Source: Thuidium tamariscinum
Taxonomy: Eukaryota; Streptophyta; Bryopsida; Hypnales; Thuidiaceae
Direction of reading: 5' to 3'
Length of the DNA stretch: 64,000 nt
NCBI GenBank assembly: GCA_947034885.2
Contig: OX344751.2
Span: 36,197,582-36,261,581, forward strand
Shown here: one piece after another, positions 60,146-64,000 of the stretch
How the letters are laid out: each line of letters begins with the position of its first letter
How positions within the stretch are numbered: the stretch's first letter is position 1
Position numbers and translations under genes: made by a program
Notes under the pieces: model-generated
What the model was told of the DNA's origin: nothing
What the model saw: only the letters and a program-made list of their open reading frames with translations
Database searches by the model: none

Positions 60146-61203
60146 TTTGTTGAGCATCACAATTTGTAGTTTACAATAATCACTATGTTGTGAGTGCCCA
60201 AATTTAATGATTTATAAACAAAACTTTCATGGTCTATATGTATAGGTATAAAACATACAAATTTACAATGAACTCTGAAAACACGTTATTTTATGTCCTC
60301 CACATGAGTGCAAAAGTTTTTCCGTTGCGCACAATTTTTGAACATTGAGGTTCTAAGATTATTCTTTTGGTGAAATCTTATCAAAATAAACTCCTTAAAA
60401 ATTCCCATTTTTATTTTTAAAAAAAATTGTTTTTCCTATTTTCTTACAAATTAAAATGTAAAAGGACCAATTTTCATGAGATTTTGCACTTTTCTAGTTC
60501 TCCTACTTAGAGATTTTTCCTATGCTTTTCCTTTCTAGGGTACCTTTTTCTTAGAAGGATATACATAAAACATATTTCTCACTATTTTTAAAAATTATTT
60601 TTCTTATTTTAAAGCCCTCCCAAAGAAAAAAAAAGAGTAATATGAAAACGTTACACTTTTTGGTCGGCATTTCTTACAATGACCCTGAAGGGCATTTTTC
60701 AATACCATTTTTCTAATAATATGTATTAATTGTCAATACATAGGGCATTTTATCCGAATGCATCACTTTGGCTTTGAAACAACTTCTTGGTATGCACATT
60801 TTGTTGGCATGGCCTAACTATCCAATCATTCATAGTTTAATCAAAGCTAGAAATTCAATAAGTATGTTTTTTTTCTAAAAATTAGGTGTGCATAGGCCCA
60901 AAAGATAAAGAGATGCAAAATTTGGTTAAAAAGATTTAGAGTGGAGTTTTTTACTTTCCATTTTCTAGGCTCAAAGCATGCCCAATTTATTCAATTACCA
61001 CCAAGTGAATGGTTATTGGAGGGAGCCAACTCACAAACTCAACCTTTTCCCACCCTCAAAGTTGGGGTCTCTCATTCCAAAAATGAATTCAATTTTTCAC
61101 AATTTGATCATTCACACTAAAATAAAAAATTCCAACATTTTCCTTGTCTAGATAAAACAAAAACAAGCCACTAGTATATAGACTTAAGTCATGAGAGGTT
61201 TAA
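60146..61203. other. AT-rich intergenic DNA
   Basis: No gene. The stretch at about 60380-60620 is related to 10190-10530. Bases 61020-61140 share words with the interior of 29530-29850 (GGGGTCTCT, ATGAATTCA, AAAATAAAAAATTC), an old dispersed repeat. Confidence 0.45.
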
Positions 61204-62168
61204 ACCCTCAAGGCCCAAGGCCTTTTTGGGTTTAAAAACATCTTTGCTTTTCAAGCCTTATAAATTTACATGTCACTAAGGTATGAAAACCTCAACCATA
61301 CAATCTTATAGTGTGCATGTTGTAAATGATGTGAATCAAATTTGGAGTCATTTGATTGCATAGATTGCAAGATTATAATGTTTTTGTGTTGAAAAAAGAT
61401 ACTAAATTTTTCTTTAGAACACATTTGGAGGTGAAATTTGATTTCTAAACCTAATCAAATGAAAAAACTTTAAACTAAAAAGTGCTTTGAAATCAACATA
61501 CAAAGACATTGGTGAAAAAAATTGTCATTCAATTGACTCATTGTTGTTTGTAAAATGACCTTGAAATAGTAAAGAGATAGCAAAAAATACATTTATGATT
61601 GAACCTCTTTCTACTAAAATGTTTCTAAGTCACTCATAACTTTTTGTATGGATATGAAATTTTAGCCACACGAACTAGAATAAAATGTACAACTTTTTCA
61701 AAAGAAGTAAATTAGAAATGGACACTGTATGAAGAAGTAACAAGTTGCCAAAGTTCACTATAATCCAAAAATGTATTGTTTTTGAACTTTGAATTGTTCT
61801 CAAACAATCAAAACAACTTGGATTGCCATAAAAAATTTACCACAATAATAGAACTTCTAGAGAAACATAATCCAATAAATTTTATTAAAAATAAACATTG
61901 GATGAAGAAGATACAAGCCCCCAAAGTTGCATCCATCAAGTGCAGTTTGGTGCACTTAAATTAAATATGTGAACTTCAATTGGTTTCCAAAAAGTTGCAC
62001 ATCTTGGATTGATCTGAAAATCTTACCACCCAAACTAGAGTAGGATGCACAACTTTCTCAAAAAAATTTATTAATAGAATTCAAACATTGGATGCAAAAG
62101 TTATAGCACTTTGAATTGGACTTCTAGATTATGTGAGGCTACTTTTGAGCCCCTTGGACTTTGAAGGG
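61204..62168 (-). mobile_element. TTAA-type repeat, about 0.96 kb, inverted partner of 56745-57677
   Basis: The right end, read inward, is CCCTTCAAAGTCCAAGG with TTAA outside (62169-62172). The left end is ACCCTCAAGGCC beside TTTAAA (61199-61204). It contains three imperfect units with the recurring phrases ACTAGA(A/G)TA and TGGATGAAGAAG. Non-coding. Confidence 0.6.
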
Positions 62169-62212
62169 TTAAGAGAAAGAAAAGAATAACCATAATCACT
62201 CTAAGTAGTTAA

Positions 62213-63147
62213 ACCTTAAGTTTTTTTTTACAATGTTTTCACCAAACATACTCCCAAATTGCCATTTTTAGTATAAAAAGTAAATTTTGGAAAAATAAAA
62301 CATTTTTAGACAAATGTAACAATTTAATTTTGTAGTATGCTGACTTGAAAACATGTGAAGTATTTTTTAGGAATTTCCACCATGTGGATTCTAAGATATT
62401 AGCATTTGATTTGACAAAAATCCTATTTTTGGCCTTGCAAAAAATTGCAATACTATACTTCACAAGCTCACATTTGCATGAAATAAAGTCCAAAATGGTG
62501 GTGCTTCTTTAAAATTATTTTTTTAAGGCAAGTTGGATACATGCTTGAATAAAACTCAAATCATTTGGAATTATACAACATATAGGAAAAAAATAGTAAG
62601 TAGAAAGAAATAGAGGATTATTTAAAATGCAAAATTGTTAAGAATTTAGTTATAAAATTGAAAATTGCCAATCTCGATGGTGACAATGTTGTAATAAAAA
62701 ATCTACATGTGATGATAATATTTTTCTCAAAAAATATTGAAAATTGAGTAAAATAAAGGACTTCAAAGTTTATTTCAGAGTAGAAAATCCGTAAGGCTAT
62801 CCACAAACATGGCAAAAATTTCTCATAACTTTTGAATCATTGATCAAAATGTAATGATTCAAAGTTTTTCATATATATTTTAATCTAGAAAACTAATTTC
62901 AAATTTTCTTTTAGGTAAAAGTGATATTTTTTCAATTTGCCCAAACTACCCATTTACCAAAAAAATAACATATTAAGCCATAACTCTTGACTCAAATTTC
63001 TAAATATCTTGATTTTTTGTGCATATGAAAGATATTCCTTGTTCCCACCTTCTATTAAGTTTTGGGTCAAAAATATGGAAATCTCAAGTCACAAGTACTT
63101 GCCCAAAATCACTATGTTGCTAAGTTTACCAAGTGGTCCTTTAGGGT
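62213..63147 (-). mobile_element. TTAA-bounded element, about 0.93 kb, inverted copy of 20696-21619
   Basis: The right end, read inward, is ACCCTAAAGGACCACTTGG with TTAA outside (63148-63151). The left end starts after TTAA at 62209-62212. The interior matches 20696-21619 in reverse for most of its length (AATAGAAGGTGGG, GAGTTATGGC). It lies only about 45 bp from the previous element of the same group. Confidence 0.65.
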
Positions 63148-63151
63148 TTAA

Positions 63152-64000
63152 CAAATATAAAGAATCTTATTCATTTAGCCCATTAAGGACTATTCAACTA
63201 CTTTTGGGTTGAAATTGACACTTTTTCATTTGTAGATAGAATTTAAAAATGAATTTGGATGTAGACAAGAGAGGATGGGTGTAGGGAATTGGGTCCTAAA
63301 TGCATTGGGACAAGAATTACAACAATTCAAGCTAGTATGTGTTTTAGGGGGTGAAAAAGTAACAAAATATGGGTTGAAAATACAAAAATCTTCTAATAAG
63401 AGAATCTTCGATTGCTATAAAATTTACAGTAGGGGTCTTAAGTTTGCATCACAATTTGGTAATTTTTTTCATGCTTAGCCTTGGATTAGAAAATTTCTTG
63501 TCCACTCCAAAAAGTAACTATGGTCCTTGATGGATTGATACCTTAAGGCCTAATGACTTTTTTGCAATAGATGTTTTTAATGAATTATTTGATTTTGATA
63601 TTTTTATTGCATATAGATGTGCTTGAAATTTCTAACACTAATTATACAAAAGTAAAGACTATTTTGTCTAGTTTGTATGGAATTAATTATAGAAAATATT
63701 GACCATTATATTTCTAAATATTAACAATGTTGGATGATGAATTTTATAGGCAAAATATGCAACTTTTAGTAAAGAAAATTATAAGAAGATGAATAATGCT
63801 TCCCCTTCATAAGAATCCCCAAAAATGTATTGGAATCTAAAAAAAATGTAGCGTTTTAAAATTTTTGAAATGATAAATAAAAAATTGCCTCAAATTTGTA
63901 TACATTTTTAAATGCAAAGAGTAGGAAGACCTACAAAAAAATTTAAAATTTATATATGCATCAATTTTTGAAATTTAACAATTGATATCATAAATACATT
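63152..64000. other. AT-rich intergenic DNA to window end
   Basis: No gene recognised. The frame at 63275-63478 (67 codons) has no family feature. Confidence 0.5.

Noticed and set aside
62239-62493. 84-codon minus-strand frame
   Set aside because: Lies inside a TTAA-type repeat; not conserved as a frame in the inverted copy at 20696-21619.
1-64000. Search for tRNA, rRNA, LTR retrotransposons and transposase genes
   Set aside because: No tRNA-like B box with partner A box, no long direct repeats with primer-binding site, and no transposase or reverse transcriptase motifs noticed by eye.

Overview
The window looks like a nuclear segment of a streptophyte with an AT-rich, gene-poor genome, most likely a bryophyte-grade plant. 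The evidence is plant-type split genes with short GT-AG introns, a KDEL-tailed plant protein disulfide isomerase, an OVATE-family protein, a tropinone-reductase-like dehydrogenase, a potato-inhibitor-I protein and a GlpF-type aquaglyceroporin (in plants I know this type mainly from mosses). I cannot name the species. All exon boundaries below were read by eye from reading frames, splice sites and phase, and none is backed by transcript data.

Six genes are supported. (1) 976-4614, minus: a nine-exon protein disulfide isomerase of 498 residues. (2) 11713-16132, minus: a seven-exon GlpF-like aquaglyceroporin of 373 residues with an unusually long loop between membrane segments 3 and 4. (3) 25894-27592, plus: a secreted two-domain potato inhibitor I protein of 166 residues, with one exon per domain. 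(4) 38351-41480, plus: a four-exon ankyrin-repeat protein of 406 residues, preceded by a long leader/promoter region. (5) 43816-45312, minus: a four-exon SDR of 269 residues. (6) 52627-55948, minus: a five-exon gene whose C-terminus is an OVATE domain. Nothing links the six into a pathway or cluster; they are ordinary scattered nuclear genes.

The rest, roughly 45 kb, is AT-rich non-coding DNA dominated by small non-autonomous DNA transposons. The most striking group is a family of about 0.26-1.2 kb sequences bounded by TTAA and ends beginning CCC(C/T)T, the arrangement expected of piggyBac-like elements. It includes one filled site (18266-19457) whose empty counterpart survives in a neighbouring tandem copy (18131-18200), and a 260-bp member nested inside it. 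Four CACTA-type hairpin elements each have a matching 3-bp target duplication. There are also a Tourist-like element with a TTA duplication, TA-flanked hairpins (one inside an ankyrin-gene intron), and several dispersed repeat pairs. I saw no transposase, LTR retrotransposon, tRNA, rRNA or CRISPR array.
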